This document shows, piece by piece, positions 48,852 through 60,141 of a stretch of DNA of 64,000 nucleotides; position 1 is the first letter of the stretch; every line of letters begins with the position of its first letter. The notes under the pieces were generated by a model. The model searched no databases and was not told where the DNA came from. It worked only from the letters and a program-made list of their open reading frames with translations. Position numbers and translations under genes: made by a program. The stretch is from Aldrovandia affinis (taxonomy: Eukaryota; Chordata; Actinopteri; Notacanthiformes; Halosauridae), in contig JAINUG010000086.1 in the NCBI GenBank assembly GCA_029706075.1, forward strand, positions 1,611,060 to 1,675,059. Direction: 5' to 3'.

Positions 48852-48936
48852 AGTTACACATTATTTAACCAGGTGTAACCCATTGAGACACCATCTCTTT
48901 TACAAGGGAGCGCTGGCCAAAAAGAGCAACAAGCAC
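48852..48936 (+). repeat. dispersed fish repeat fragment
   Basis: The phrases 'tatttaaccaggtgtaaccc', 'attgagacaccatctcttt' and 'acaagggagcgctggccaa' recall a repeat found in many teleost genomes (TTTAACCAGG...CATTGAGA...CTGGCCAA). I know it only as a recurrent sequence and do not assign a class. Confidence 0.45.
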
Positions 48937-49848
48937 TCGACGAAAAAGGGCTTCTGCGAGAAGAGAATGGGGGCGAGAAACCAGTTCGGAGATGATCTGA
49001 GAAGCTGAGGGACGCTTTGGAGGCTCAGGGGGGCGGGGTGTGGATGGGGCGGGGTTGAGTGGCAGTCCAGAATTACGACAGGGGGACCTATTTTCCATCC
49101 TGTAATCGGACAGATTTTAAATCATGACATGATCCTTATTGGGCATTTCCTAAACTGTCTATTAGCATATCTAAGGGGTGTTACAATAGGGGCTTGTATA
49201 AGCCAGCGTAACAGCGATTTACACCAGATTAAGGGGTTTGGCAACACACACATCTGCTGCCTTTAAGCTTATTCAAGAAATGCACACCCGCAGACAAAAA
49301 AATATGAAAGGTTTTGGTCCCTTTAACTACGCTCTGACTCTTGTTTTTGTATGTATTGGCTTAACTGAAAATACAACAAACTGCCCTACTATGGGCATCG
49401 TCTGCAGTTATTACCACGGCCGTGAAAATGTAATTTAACCCATATCCGCCTAATCCATTATTCTGCATAAACACGGTGTGTGCCTAGCCACATAACACAC
49501 TCATTCACGCTCAGCCAACCTTCAGTCTAACACTTCCCTCTTATTGGAAATGGAAAGAGAAACAATAGACAAATTATGTATCATTGGAAAGAGCATGAAA
49601 TGATAACACTGATGTGTTTTGCCCAATCACAAAAAGTTGCAATTGTATTTGTACATAATTTATAATAATACATAATTTGTGGAGATATATGGTATGTTAT
49701 ATCAATTCAACGTTTTATTAAAGTTATTATATACAAAATATGTGTGTAAATGATGTACAGATAAATTCTTACAATCTTACATTTACATTCACATCTACAT
49801 TTTAAAATTTGACATGAAGAGTTATATTTCCATTAATTTTACAGAGTT

Positions 49849-50165
49849 CAGGGGCCTCCCGTGTGGTCCAGTGGTTACAACGTACGCTGGCCACGGAGAC
49901 CGGGTTCAATTCCCCCGTCTCGCCAAGTGTCGGCTCTTTGCCACCAATTGGCTGTTTGACGTTCGCTGCGTAGAGTGGCCCTGTAGTACCGGGTTACGGT
50001 CGACGGCCTGCGGGTGCCGTCTCGTTATCGTCACTTCGCAGGACTACGGCAGCGAACTCACATTACTAGGGGGATTGATGTAAAAATAGCGGGTCTAATT
50101 GGCTACCAAATTGGGAGAAAAATGGGATAAAATCAGAAACAAATTTTACTAAAAATAAAAAATTT
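49849..50165 (+). mobile_element. tRNA-derived SINE, full length with 12-bp target duplication
   Basis: The head resembles a tRNA (A box 'tggtccagtgg' at 49864-49874, B box 'ggttcaattcc' at 49903-49913). The body is about 200 bp and the tail reads 'aaattgggagaaaaatggg' followed by A/T-rich sequence. The identical TTTTACAGAGTT stands at 49837-49848 and 50166-50177. The tail is shared with the copy at 31564-31933. Confidence 0.85.
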
Positions 50166-50279
50166 TTTTACAGAGTTGTATCATTCTCTGTAATGCCACA
50201 AGTTCATCTCATTCTTCATTTTGTTATTAGTTAAACTTTTTGAAAACGTTTTTGTTTGTCGTTTCTGTTGGGATCATCA

Positions 50280-50447
50280 TAACTTCTGGTAATGGAAGCG
50301 GCCAAAACATGGATCAGGGCACATATGTACTTCACATACCAAACAAATGAAAATTGTGTCAACACGTTGAACATGCACCTTACAAGTCCTAGCAGTTTCC
50401 ATTCGCTGTGGTGTGTGGGGCAAATCCCAATGGAACTTTCTGCCATT
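50280..50447 (-). pseudogene. piggyBac-type transposase C-terminal zinc-finger fossil
   Basis: On the minus strand the frame ends with 'LPHTPQRMETARTCKVHVQ' and 'CLVCEVHMCPDPCFGRFHY'. Spaced Cys pairs with PCF..(F/Y)H are the hallmark of the C-terminal cysteine-rich domain of piggyBac/PGBD transposases, and TPQR before it also fits. One expected Cys (the second of the first C-x-x-C) is changed, and the upstream catalytic DDD domain is not found in frame. It is therefore a decayed fragment. The frame continues upstream to 50609 without recognisable similarity. Confidence 0.65.
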
Positions 50448-51195
50448 GTCTAGAGCTGGAGTTCCTATGGCTTTTCTGTATCTAACCCCGCATTCTAAAA
50501 TCGGCGACGAGCCGGAAATGCATTGATTCTCTATGGAACTTTCTGCGATTGTCATTGTCTGGCCCAGAAAAGTTGATTCTGCTGGAGTTCCGGTAAGAGC
50601 CAATCTCATGTCTTGCTTTTTTTACTCCCACGCGGAAACCAACACAAAACCGAAATTTTGTTCCTATCCGACACTTCAACATGGAGGAGAAACTATAACA
50701 GCGATCTGTAACCCCATACTTTATTTAATCCTAAAAGCATAAATATTTATAGCTAGCTAAACTTATATGGCCTTATCTTATTTAATGTTTGTGTTGGTTG
50801 ATAGAAAAAGAAAACTCTCTGAAGCTATTTCCAGCGCAAGTAAATGGCCGTAATTGCAAAAAGCCTTCAGTTTTTTGTATTGAAGGAAACAATACTGCTA
50901 GCCAACTAATATTTATAATAAAGATTCTCAAAATCTATGATGAACTACGTTTAATGCAAAAATGTTTACGTCGGAAGATTTTTGAGGAAGCCGATGTCAA
51001 GCATGTACCTGTTAAATTATTTTATACTTACAAGTTGATAGAGACTTTAGTGACTTTGCTTTTTGTATCTTGTAACAGACAAATTATTTTTTTTTTGTGA
51101 CTTTGTTTGTATCTTGTAACAGACAGTCGAAGTCTACACCCCGCAAGTGTTTGTTATATAATGATATGATATTTGGACGTTGCACCTCAACACAC

Positions 51196-51335
51196 ATTTC
51201 AATTTCATTGAATTTCTGCTTAGGTTGTGGGTTCAATCCCCACTGGGACCACATATACTGGATTTTCCGTGGATAAAAGCGTCTGCGGTATATTATATTA
51301 TATTATTATATTATTTCAATTTCATTGAATTTCTG
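51196..51335 (+). mobile_element. 5'-truncated SINE flanked by a 23-bp target duplication
   Basis: The insert 51219-51312 begins inside the SINE head ('cttaggttgtgggttcaatc'), lacks part of the middle, keeps the tail core 'ggataaaagcgtctgc' and ends in a TATTA-rich tail. The 23 bp at 51196-51218 are repeated exactly at 51313-51335. Truncation at the 5' end with a long direct repeat is the classic sign of LINE-driven target-primed integration. Confidence 0.85.
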
Positions 51336-54300
51336 TTACGGAAGGCGTGAATGTAGCGTTTGCGCGGTCTGCGGAAAATCCCGTAGCTCGGCGGATATGG
51401 GTTAAGCTTGCTTGTAACTTGACTAAGGCTTGAAATGAGTGGGGAATGGGTCCTTAAGGATATTGCCAAATTGCCTCTGTGTTTATCTATACGGAGGATG
51501 TCTTTGATAATGCTCATCCATTTAACTTGTTGGGCCATTTCCCTCTAAAGCTCATGTTAATTGCATATTGAACTATTTGTTAATTGCTTGTACTGCTCAC
51601 TGATCCGTGCCCCTGCTGCTCTCGTTCTCTGCCGCCGCTCTTCAGGAATGACGGCTGCCTGTCACTTGGGTCCCGAAGGAACAGCTCTGTTAAAGGGGCG
51701 GCCGTGCACAAGAGTGGCGCATTCTCGCCAGTAGATCGGGAAAACGCAGGCGCAATTAGAGCCTTTTTGTTTTCGCAAGCACTTTTGTCTGTCCAAGCGG
51801 AGGGCCCGCTGTGAGTTGCTCTGAGCGATAGGAAGTCGCCACGTGGAGGAGCGGAAGCAAATTGTGCTCTGATCTTTGTCATAGTATAAGCAGGGAAGCG
51901 GGTGGGGTGGGGGGGCTGATGATCCAAAACAATCCCAGCGTTTCATGCTGCGGCCCGCGTGCCCCACCTCGTAATCCGCCATCGTGCCAGCTGCCACACA
52001 GCTGTTTTGCCATACTGTCAGACCACCACTACCCCAGCATGCCCCACTAACTCATCTTTTTTGAAACTGAGACTGCGGGGGTTTAGGATAAAAATATCTT
52101 GAGTCTGTTTTTTATTCGCTCTTGTGGCTTTAACTTTTTTTTTTTCATTTTCCGTGGCAGTTTTGGTCGTTCATGCATAGTGAGTGCAGACATCAAATTA
52201 GGAATTAGGTTACCAGATTATCCTCTGAATTTTTAGTAAAAATTTCTTTGCCGTTTCTTTTTTACAAGATCACTGCTAGAACCTCTTTCTTCCCTTGACA
52301 CGTCAGACTATTTGTGCAACTGAAGCAATATTATGTTTACTACAAACCCATTGTTACATGGTTTCCCTTGTCATTTTAAAATAAAATAAAATTAGAATGC
52401 ACTCTTGACTTGTTTTGCTCTGCAAATTCCCTTTGACTGACAATTCTTTATCTTCACTGTAGGCAACGTGTGGTATGCCTGTTAAAATAAGCTGCTGGAC
52501 TATAGATTTTGAATTGGATTGAATGGATACATTTCTTAAATTTGTCTACAGTTTTGTGAAAATGTATATATATATGTACATACTGCCGATGAATTTGTAG
52601 ATGGAAGTACAATATAAAGTACAAATTTGGCTGCCTTCATAGTGTAGCAGTGTGTCAGGGATGGAGCCCGCAGTGACTGTTCCCTGATCAGGTTCAGATT
52701 GCATTTTAATCACACAATCTCTGTGTGCCCTCTCAGGGGAGTAACATATGTAGGAGGTCTTACGCACAATTTCTTGAATATTTCAGGAGTTGCATCAGCC
52801 CTTCGGAGAATGCGGTGGGATCAATAGGGAGATTGCCCTGGAGATTGCTATCGAGGGGGAACCTGGGTCACTGGTTTTCCGGCTTGATTCTAGCCTTTCT
52901 TGCCCAAAGTGTCAAATTATAGAGACGAGGGATGTGTTTCAGCAATGACCCTGAGGGTAAGGGTGAGATGGCCAGTTTGACCTCAGGCGTCACCTTCACA
53001 ATGTCTCCGAGGGCTCCCCCTGCAGTTTATTCAGTACACAGGGTGCGAGGGGAGGAGGGCTCTGCCTGTGGGGCAGAGAAAGCCTGTGAAAAGAAAATCA
53101 ATTGGGGTTGAAGGCAGGGCTGGACAGGGCAGAGGAGTGCGTACCCTATAATGCTAGCGCTGGAACAAGAAGCCGCCCAGAACTCTGCGCTTCTTCAGAA
53201 ATGCCTCTGGGAGAGAGAAGGAGCCGCTCAATGAAAAAGCTGAAGGCGATGTTCTCAGATGCTTTTGGAGGGCATGTCTTTAAGCAAGGCAACTATGCTG
53301 CATCTAGGGAGGCTAATTCATACAGATCGTTAAATGCGCATTGCGCAAGTGCTTAATAGAGGCTTCTTTGTATGGTACGTCATAAAATGCAATGTTGAAA
53401 TATGAATTGCAAAGACGTTGGAGGTGATTGACAGGAGGGATGTCGGTGTAGTATCAAAGTATCTGCGCACAGCTCAGGGGTTGGGGGGAGGGGGGGGTGG
53501 GGGTATGTAGCTGACCAGATCTTTATTTTAATTGCAAGTGAAAATGAGAGAGCAGAGCGGGAAGAAGGAAATATCAGTGGAGAGAAATGAGAAATCAACT
53601 AGCCCCTTGAAGGTCAAAGGTGACAGCATTACACGTTGGGACCCCCCCATGAAAAGGAGCGATTGCTCTGGGCACGCTCAATAGCGATCAGGCGTCTTTG
53701 CGAGGGACCCTGAGACTCGAGATGTGATACGGATGCTGGGGCTGTGAGCCGTGAGGTGGTGGAGGGGTTAGGGGTTGGGGGGCGGGGGCTGATTGGGGGC
53801 TTGGGGAGTTATTATTATTTTCTCTGTCGTTGAAAGCTTTCTTCTGAGACATCGAACCCCCCCTTTGTACTCTAGATCAGAGGGGCGACCCTTGACCTCC
53901 TCGCTCGTCCCCGTGCCACCGGCCCCGCCGGTCGGCCACGACGGAGGCGATGAAAGACCTCTGTGTTTGCCTGCATAAAGAGGCCGGGGGGAGATATAAG
54001 CCCATAAGATTAGCATCTATCAGCCCGCTCCTCCGATCACCTTCCCTGGGAGGGCACGGAGGCGCAGGCGAGACCCTGGCTAACAAGGCCTCTTCAAAGC
54101 CCCAAGGTCCGGGGGTCTGGGGGTGGGCCGTTCTGATTTCCTGACAGATAGAGACGAATGCTGCCAAGGCTGTTAGGCCATATTGCTACTTTCCAGCACA
54201 TCTGTCCTGCCGAGGCTTGGTAAATGCAGGCTTCTCCTGAGGGAAAGATGTTTCGTCGCCGCTACTGTATTAGGGCTGGTCCGCCGCTGCTGTTATTCAG

Positions 54301-54894
54301 GGTTTTGTCCAAAAAACATGGTGAAACCTCCACAATAGAGGGATTAAGTGTAATTCAGTGTAAGCTTCCATGTTAAAAAGCTCCAATTATTCCATTGTGT
54401 TGTCACTGCATTGTGAATTCAGTTTTTGTTAATTGCTTTGCTGACTAAATTAAAGTCGTTATGTGGAATCTTCTTGTGGAGTCCTGCATTTTGATATTAC
54501 ACTTTTGAACATTTTAGACACAGAAATACCCTAATGGAACTTTAATGGGCTTTAAAGGTCTGTGAGTGGAAATCTTGAGCAAAAAACATTGTCAATATAA
54601 CATTTCAAAATTATGAGGTCACTTAATAAGTAGACTTGCCAATTTCAATTTCTCTTTTCCTTTGAACTGTGCAAGGTGATTTCAGCGCATCCAATCGATG
54701 ACTTCATTGTCAATGTTGTGGCCTGAAAGTGTGCTATTCCTACTACTACCCCAATACTGAGCAGCAGTAATTGGATGTGGATGGCTTTTATCCTCACAGC
54801 GGATAATGCTGACCCCTCAGCCTCTCCAGATTTTATGGGCATAGAGAGTTTGTGAGCATAAAAATACCCATTGCATGCTGTATGAATGCGAGCA

Positions 54895-55370
54895 GTGTTT
54901 GCACAGAGAGACAGGCAGCGCTACTGTGCCTGCACAGTGAGACAGGAGAGCAGACTGTGTTTGCACAGATACACAGGCAGGTTTATTGCACCCTCTACAG
55001 ACATTCATGTCCTGTTCGTGAGGAATGTTTAAACAAGGCGCACTGACTTTGCAGTCTACAGACAAGCATGCAGGTTTCATGGCCACATATACTGAAATAT
55101 GTATGCATTCACTACTGTAAGTCGCTTTGGATAAAAGCGTCTGCTAAATGGCGTATATTATAGTGAAAGACAGGCAGTTTCACTGTACTGGCATAGACAG
55201 GTGTTTTCCCAGAGAGGCCAGCAGATTTTATTTTGCACCCCGTACAAACCAGTGTTTGCACTGATAGATAGGCGAGTTTACGGTACAGGACACACATGCC
55301 GCATTTGTACTGAGAGACATGTGGGTCCACCGCCCCTATAGACACACACCTGCTGAGGGACAGGTTATGT
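54895..55370. repeat. degenerate minisatellite interrupted by a SINE fragment
   Basis: Loose repeats of a theme like 'tgtttgcacagagagacagg' plus 'cagttttactgtac' occur about eight to ten times with strong divergence, ending only about 55 bp before exon 7. A SINE fragment (55081-55165) interrupts the array. Confidence 0.5.
55081..55165 (+). mobile_element. SINE 3' fragment
   Basis: The segment from 'ggccacatatactgaaatat' to the tail core 'ataaaagcgtctgctaaat' and a short TATATTA tail is a 5'-truncated copy of the family at 37341. Positions 55081-55153 are identical (73 of 73 by eye) to the reverse complement of 62011-62083. Confidence 0.85.
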
Positions 55371-55426
55371 ACTGAAGAGCTAGCGGGCTCTTGGGAAGTG
55401 CATTAATGTAGCCCCACCTCTCCCAG

Positions 55427-55551
55427 TACCCCCACAGATTGTGATTCGACCCCGGGACCAGATCTCCGCACAGGGGCGCACCGTCACCTTCCTCTGTGGG
55501 ACCAAGGGCAACCCCCCACCGGCCGTGTTCTGGCAGAAAGAGGGGAGCCAG
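55427..55551 (+). CDS. robo3: robo3 exon 7: first half of Ig domain 4
   Basis: With the carried G it reads [20 protein letters not shown], first cysteine in '[20 protein letters not shown]' and SQ. This is a clear Robo Ig4 start (compare Robo2 [15 protein letters not shown]). Enters in phase 1 after 'cctctcccag' and ends in phase 0 before GTAAGA (55552). A second AG at 55436-55437 would delete 11 nt and break the frame, so it is not the regular acceptor. Confidence 0.97.
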
Positions 55552-57532
55552 GTAAGAACGATGTCATTTCCTGAATGGGGTACTCCTGTGATTGAGCCAT
55601 GTGTGAATATCATAACATTGAAAAGAAGGTTATTGGCTTTGGTCAGGGTCTTTTTTAGTTTTTGTTGAACATGTATGCGCAGAGGGAGTGCAACCATAAA
55701 TTCGATATTTACGAAATGTACCATTGACAGGCCTTATCAAAACGCCCCACCATCTGTGTGCGTGAACCTTGCAATTCACGTGCCATCTCTGTCTCAGATC
55801 GCGTGCTGACGTTTTCTCAATACTAGGCTGCTACTACACAGTAGCACAGTGCAGAACAGAGCACAGCTTGAGAGCAAGGCAGCACCACACGGCTTCCGCC
55901 CACCTCGGTTAAGAGCCTCTTCTTCACGCGTGTGTCCGTGGGAGTGGAGCGGGTGAACCCTGGCGTCCGTGTGGGCACCCGAATCACCGGAATTTAGTTT
56001 TTCGCATCGGAGCTAATTTTGCAGAGAGCGCGGGGTATGCGAGAGCTGATAAAGGACCATTTTTTGAGCTACTTTGAATCAGCCAGCCGTGTGATTGTGG
56101 TGTAGTGAGAGGCCTGGAGAGAGAGAGATAGAGAGAGAGGGAAAGTGTGAGAGAGTTGGCACTGCGAAGCGTCAGAACCCGATAGAAAGACTGCAGATGG
56201 CGAGGCACATGCCCCCAGTCAGCCTCAAAACGGGGCGCTGAAAGGAATGACGGGACTGCGTGGGAGCCGGCCGGGGTGGTTGGTAGGAGAGCATGAAGGA
56301 GCGGGAGAGGGAGAGGGAGAGGGAGAGGGAGAGGGAGAGGTCGAGGAGACGAGGGGAGCGAGGAGGACAGTTAGAGCACAGTTAGATAACGGCCCCGCAT
56401 CGCAAAAGCATTACGCCTCGCTATAAATAGCCTTCGACAGAAGGGGAACAAAAATGTATTAAAGACGCTATTTAGCCCGCATGTCCCTGGAGAAGGAGAT
56501 GAATAACCCGTCGACGGGGCTCCTGCTGGAATCGGGGGGGGTTGCAGGGTTGGCCGTGGGGGCAAGAGTGCAGAGTGTACTGCCTCTGTGCTTCGGGTCA
56601 TGAACTACGCTATAAATTCCGTGCCATAATTCTCCTTTTCTCTTTGGCCGACGTGTCTGGACCCCTCTGTTATATTTTAGGATTACCCCCTGACCCCCAG
56701 AAACCTGACCCTTTGGCCCTCCCCTCATTTGGTCTAAACCTCTTAGTGTAGGGAGGTGGAGGACTCTCCAACCTTGGTCCCCTACCAAATTCATGCTCAC
56801 CCCCTCACCCCTACTGGCCCCCAAACACGACGTGACAGTTCATACAATAAAGCAGCTGTCAGTGTATCAGCCTCGGTGACGTGAGTGACCTCCCTTGACC
56901 TCTCTTTTATTCTTCATTCCACCTTCTTTTACATCTCAGGGAAAACCCCTGTAAAGAATCCGCTAGGATTGCTCAATCGGCGAGCAAATATTTTCTTCGA
57001 CGGTACACGCTTCTTCTTCACGGAGACGATCCTTCAAAAAGCTCCAAGTGCAGCTGTTTGAGAGAGGTGTCACTGGGACTGTATTTGCAAGTGGTCTGCC
57101 TTCTATGCAATTTGGTGTTTCTTCTTCTACTGGGTTAAAAAAGAAATACGAGTAGTAAACTGCCGGTGATGTCGTCACGTTTTTTAGCCTTTTTGTTGCG
57201 CTTACTTGGCCAGTTCTACCCTGCCAAGGGTAAGAATCCATTCAGCAGCCTTGCAGGCTAAGCCACAGACCCAGCGCTAAATTACGCGGCACACAATGCT
57301 GTTGTGGAAACATGATGCGACAATTACGCCTGTCAGAGTTGAATATTCGCAGGCGATCATCGGTCGGGGTGAGAAATGTGCTAGCATACTGGTGCCGTGT
57401 TTAACAGTAGTCAGGGGTATGTTTTCATAGTGTTGCCATTTATAACAGTGGCCTATAGTGGGTTATGCATGTGCAGAGTATGCCAGCACACAGCGGTTTG
57501 AGCTTAAAGTGGATACCCTTAATTTTTTACAG
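55552..57532 (+). other. robo3: robo3 intron 7 (2.0 kb)
   Basis: Contains a purine-rich (GGGAGA)n repeat at about 56301-56340 and GA-rich sequence near 56118-56150. No gene or transposable element is recognised. The acceptor is 'aattttttacag'. Confidence 0.75.
56301..56340. repeat. (GGGAGA)n hexanucleotide repeat
   Basis: About seven uninterrupted GGGAGA units, purine-only on the plus strand, in intron 7. Potential G-rich RNA or triplex motif; no role shown. Confidence 0.95.
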
Positions 57533-57704
57533 ATCCTGCTGTTCCCCAGCCAACCCCCTGCACAGTCTGGACGATTCTCCGTGTCCCTGAGCGGGGAGCT
57601 GACCATCGCCGACGTCCACACCGAGGATTCCGGGTACTACATCTGCCAGGCCATCAGCGTGGCGGGGAGCATCCTAACCAAGGCCCTGCTAGAGGTGGAG
57701 AATG
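57533..57704 (+). CDS. robo3: robo3 exon 8: second half of Ig domain 4
   Basis: Reads [34 protein letters not shown], then the second Ig4 cysteine in '[14 protein letters not shown]' and TKALLEVEN. 'LLFPSQ' with 'GRFSVS' and 'SVAGSIL.KALLE' are Robo3-like. Enters in phase 0, leaves in phase 1 (G plus CC gives Ala). Donor GTGAGT at 57705. Confidence 0.97.
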
Positions 57705-59935
57705 GTGAGTGAGTGAGCGGGACTAAGATGGAGGCCCACATCCGATTCGCTAGACGACTGCATTGGAACAACTATTTTTATTGGCGGGAAGTTTTGCACC
57801 ATTCCAAAAATATACAAATAAATGAGAAACTTTTCCAAGCTGGGCATTTTTAAATACACCCCCCACAAACGAATGAGCCGCCGGAGGCTCCAGAGACATA
57901 ATCAGAAAGGACGAGTCGGGATGCCGTATGCAAATAACCTGGAGAACATATGCTCGCTCCGTCATGCTCCGCGATAAGGGGATAAACTGTTTACGCAGCC
58001 ACGCTGTGCCTCCCAGCGTTCCGCCGGGCCGCTGGGCCCTCGCCGAACCACGTTCAACCCTGTTTCCTTCGTCCTCCTTCTTGTTCCCCCTCCGTGCTGT
58101 GGGATTTCGGAGACAAAAGCCAGAGGGCTGGCGAAATGTAATCTGGTTATTTTATTTCAAATTTTTTCCACAAACCGGATTGCCTCGTCGGCGTCCGAGC
58201 CCGCCGCGCACAGCCCGTCGCGTGGAGTGCCCCCGGAGTGCCGGACGCCCGCGTGGACTGGCGGGTTAGGGCATCTCCTGCGGTTAAGGCGTCTCCCCGG
58301 TGGGGCGTCAAGCGTGCCGCAGTGAATGATATTTACACGCTCGTGCCGTTAGTGTGAAGGACACTGCAGCCTGTAGGGGAGGCCTCGCTGCTGGGGCCGG
58401 GCCAGCGGAGCGTCACACAGGCCCTGCCTGCGGTGGGGGAGAGGCAGGCGTGTGTGGAGTGTCTTAGGGATTATACCCTCCTGCCACCCCCCTGTTCCGT
58501 TTCCATCTGCTCCGTCCCTCGAAAACACTGGAGCGGAGGCCAGGCTCTGAGCGACTTCTCCCCACCTCCCGCCCTCCTGTGTGACCTCCAGCTCTCACCC
58601 TGCCCTGCTCCCTCTGAGCAGTCGAGCTTCACTGCGGCCGTAACAAACCGTCTCCCGACACACGGTCGGCACACTGAGTTAAAATTGAACGCCTGCCATT
58701 TGTGTTTCTTTCCATTAAACTGCTTAGACCGCATGGCTCACTTTGTCAGTGAAAACACTGGTTCATGTAAGTATTTATAATTTTAAAAAAATGTCCCCCT
58801 CACTCAGGACAATTCAAGAACAGTGTTTCGTTCCTAGCAAAACGAATCGCAGATTATTCATGGCTTGTGGCATGTTAAGCCATTGCTTTTCTCTGCAGAA
58901 TGAGAAAATGATTGTTCACAGACAAATTTATTTTTTACTGCGTTTTGGGTTTTGAGACAAGGTTCAGCCAAAAAGTAATTGTCCCTTAAAATGCTAATGG
59001 ATTGCATTTAATGCATTTTAAAATGTTGTAAATGTCAAGCATAAAAAAAAACTGCAATGGGTTAAAGTGCTCATTAAAAGTGCGTTGTTAAGCACTTCTT
59101 GAGCAGCCATACATCCAGGAGTAATCAATTAATGCACCCCCTTAATTGGCTTTTTACCTACTGTTAATCGTCCGTCGCCGATTCCAGCGCTCCCGGCTGT
59201 CGGGCGGCCACGTGACCTCAGAGAACCCTCTGGAATTGATCCGAACAGAAACTGAGCGGGGTGAGGAATGCGTGGCTTTGCAGAGAGCCGCATTCATTTT
59301 AACAATGGACCGAACGGATGGATTTCAACCGCACTGGCTTTCTGACGCGTTCGCCATATACGCAAAAATGGTTCAATTCAGTTTCCTCGTTTGAGAACTT
59401 GAGTCACTTTTTTTTTTATAAAATAGTAGTTGTGTTTTGTGGGCTAGAACCCATCTTGCTTGTTAGTTCAATAGCTTCATAGACCAGGATCTTTATAGCT
59501 TTATAGTTTTATAGACCAACAATCTCAAGTACATTAAATATATAGAGTTTATTGAGTATATTAGTCCACATAGAATAAATGCATTTAGTGTCCTGTCCAA
59601 ATGTTGTCCTAAAGTCTTCATGCAGCGTGTATAAAGATTTCATTAACGTGTCTTTATAAATCATTTATTGCAAATACAGTGCTTTATGAATGTGCGATAA
59701 CACTTTTTGTAAAATGCTAAATAAAAATCATGATGAGGCTTTATGAGGAAGCACTGCCTGTATATGTGTGTATGTGTGTGTGACCTGGTTTCCCTATTCT
59801 CTGACGAAATGTTACATGATTTTGTGTTGATCAGTTTTTTTTGTTTGACTAATGAAATACAGGGTGGTTGACTTTGACCTACACTAGGTTTACTTCTCAT
59901 GCTGAACGTGCTGTGTCGTTTCTCCCCCCCCCCAG
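57705..59935 (+). other. robo3: robo3 intron 8 (2.2 kb)
   Basis: GC-rich to about 58700, then AT-rich. I recognise no gene or repeat family except short TG-rich sequence near 59762-59782. It ends in ten C followed by AG. Confidence 0.75.
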
Positions 59936-60141
59936 CCCCATCGGACCGCATCCCCCCAATCATCCGCCAGGGTCCGGCCAATCAGACACTGGCTCTGGGA
60001 GCTACCGCCCAGCTGCAGTGTCACGTGATGGGCAACCCCTCACCCAGCATTCAGTGGGAGAAGGATGGCCGGAGAATTCTGGGAAACGATGCCCGCATTA
60101 GCCTAATGGAAAATGGCACTTTGCAGATCACAGTCCTGCAG
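59936..60141 (+). CDS. robo3: robo3 exon 9: first part of Ig domain 5
   Basis: Reads A-PSDRIPPIIRQGPANQTLAL, first cysteine in 'LQCHVMGNPSPSIQWEKDG', then RRILGNDARISLMENGTLQ and ITVLQ. Two N-glycosylation sequons (NQT, NGT) are at positions where Robo3 also has them. 'VMGNPSPSIQWEKDG' and 'MENGTL' distinguish it from Robo1 and Robo2. Enters in phase 1 and ends in phase 0 before GTACTC (60142), a weak donor at +4 to +6. Confidence 0.97.

Larger units (their letters stand above)
47812..55426 (+). other. robo3: robo3 intron 6b (7.6 kb)
   Basis: Runs from GTAAGT to 'cctctcccag'. It contains a dispersed-repeat fragment near 48850, a SINE at 49849-50165, a piggyBac transposase fossil at 50280-50447, a truncated SINE at 51219-51312 and a degenerate minisatellite with a SINE fragment at 54895-55370. 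From 51600 to 54600 I see no gene or named repeat; several unbroken GC-rich parts there could be regulatory. Confidence 0.7.

Noticed and set aside
55427-55437. Alternative acceptor at 55436-55437 for exon 7
   Set aside because: It would remove 11 nt and break the frame, and would delete the conserved V-PPQ linker.
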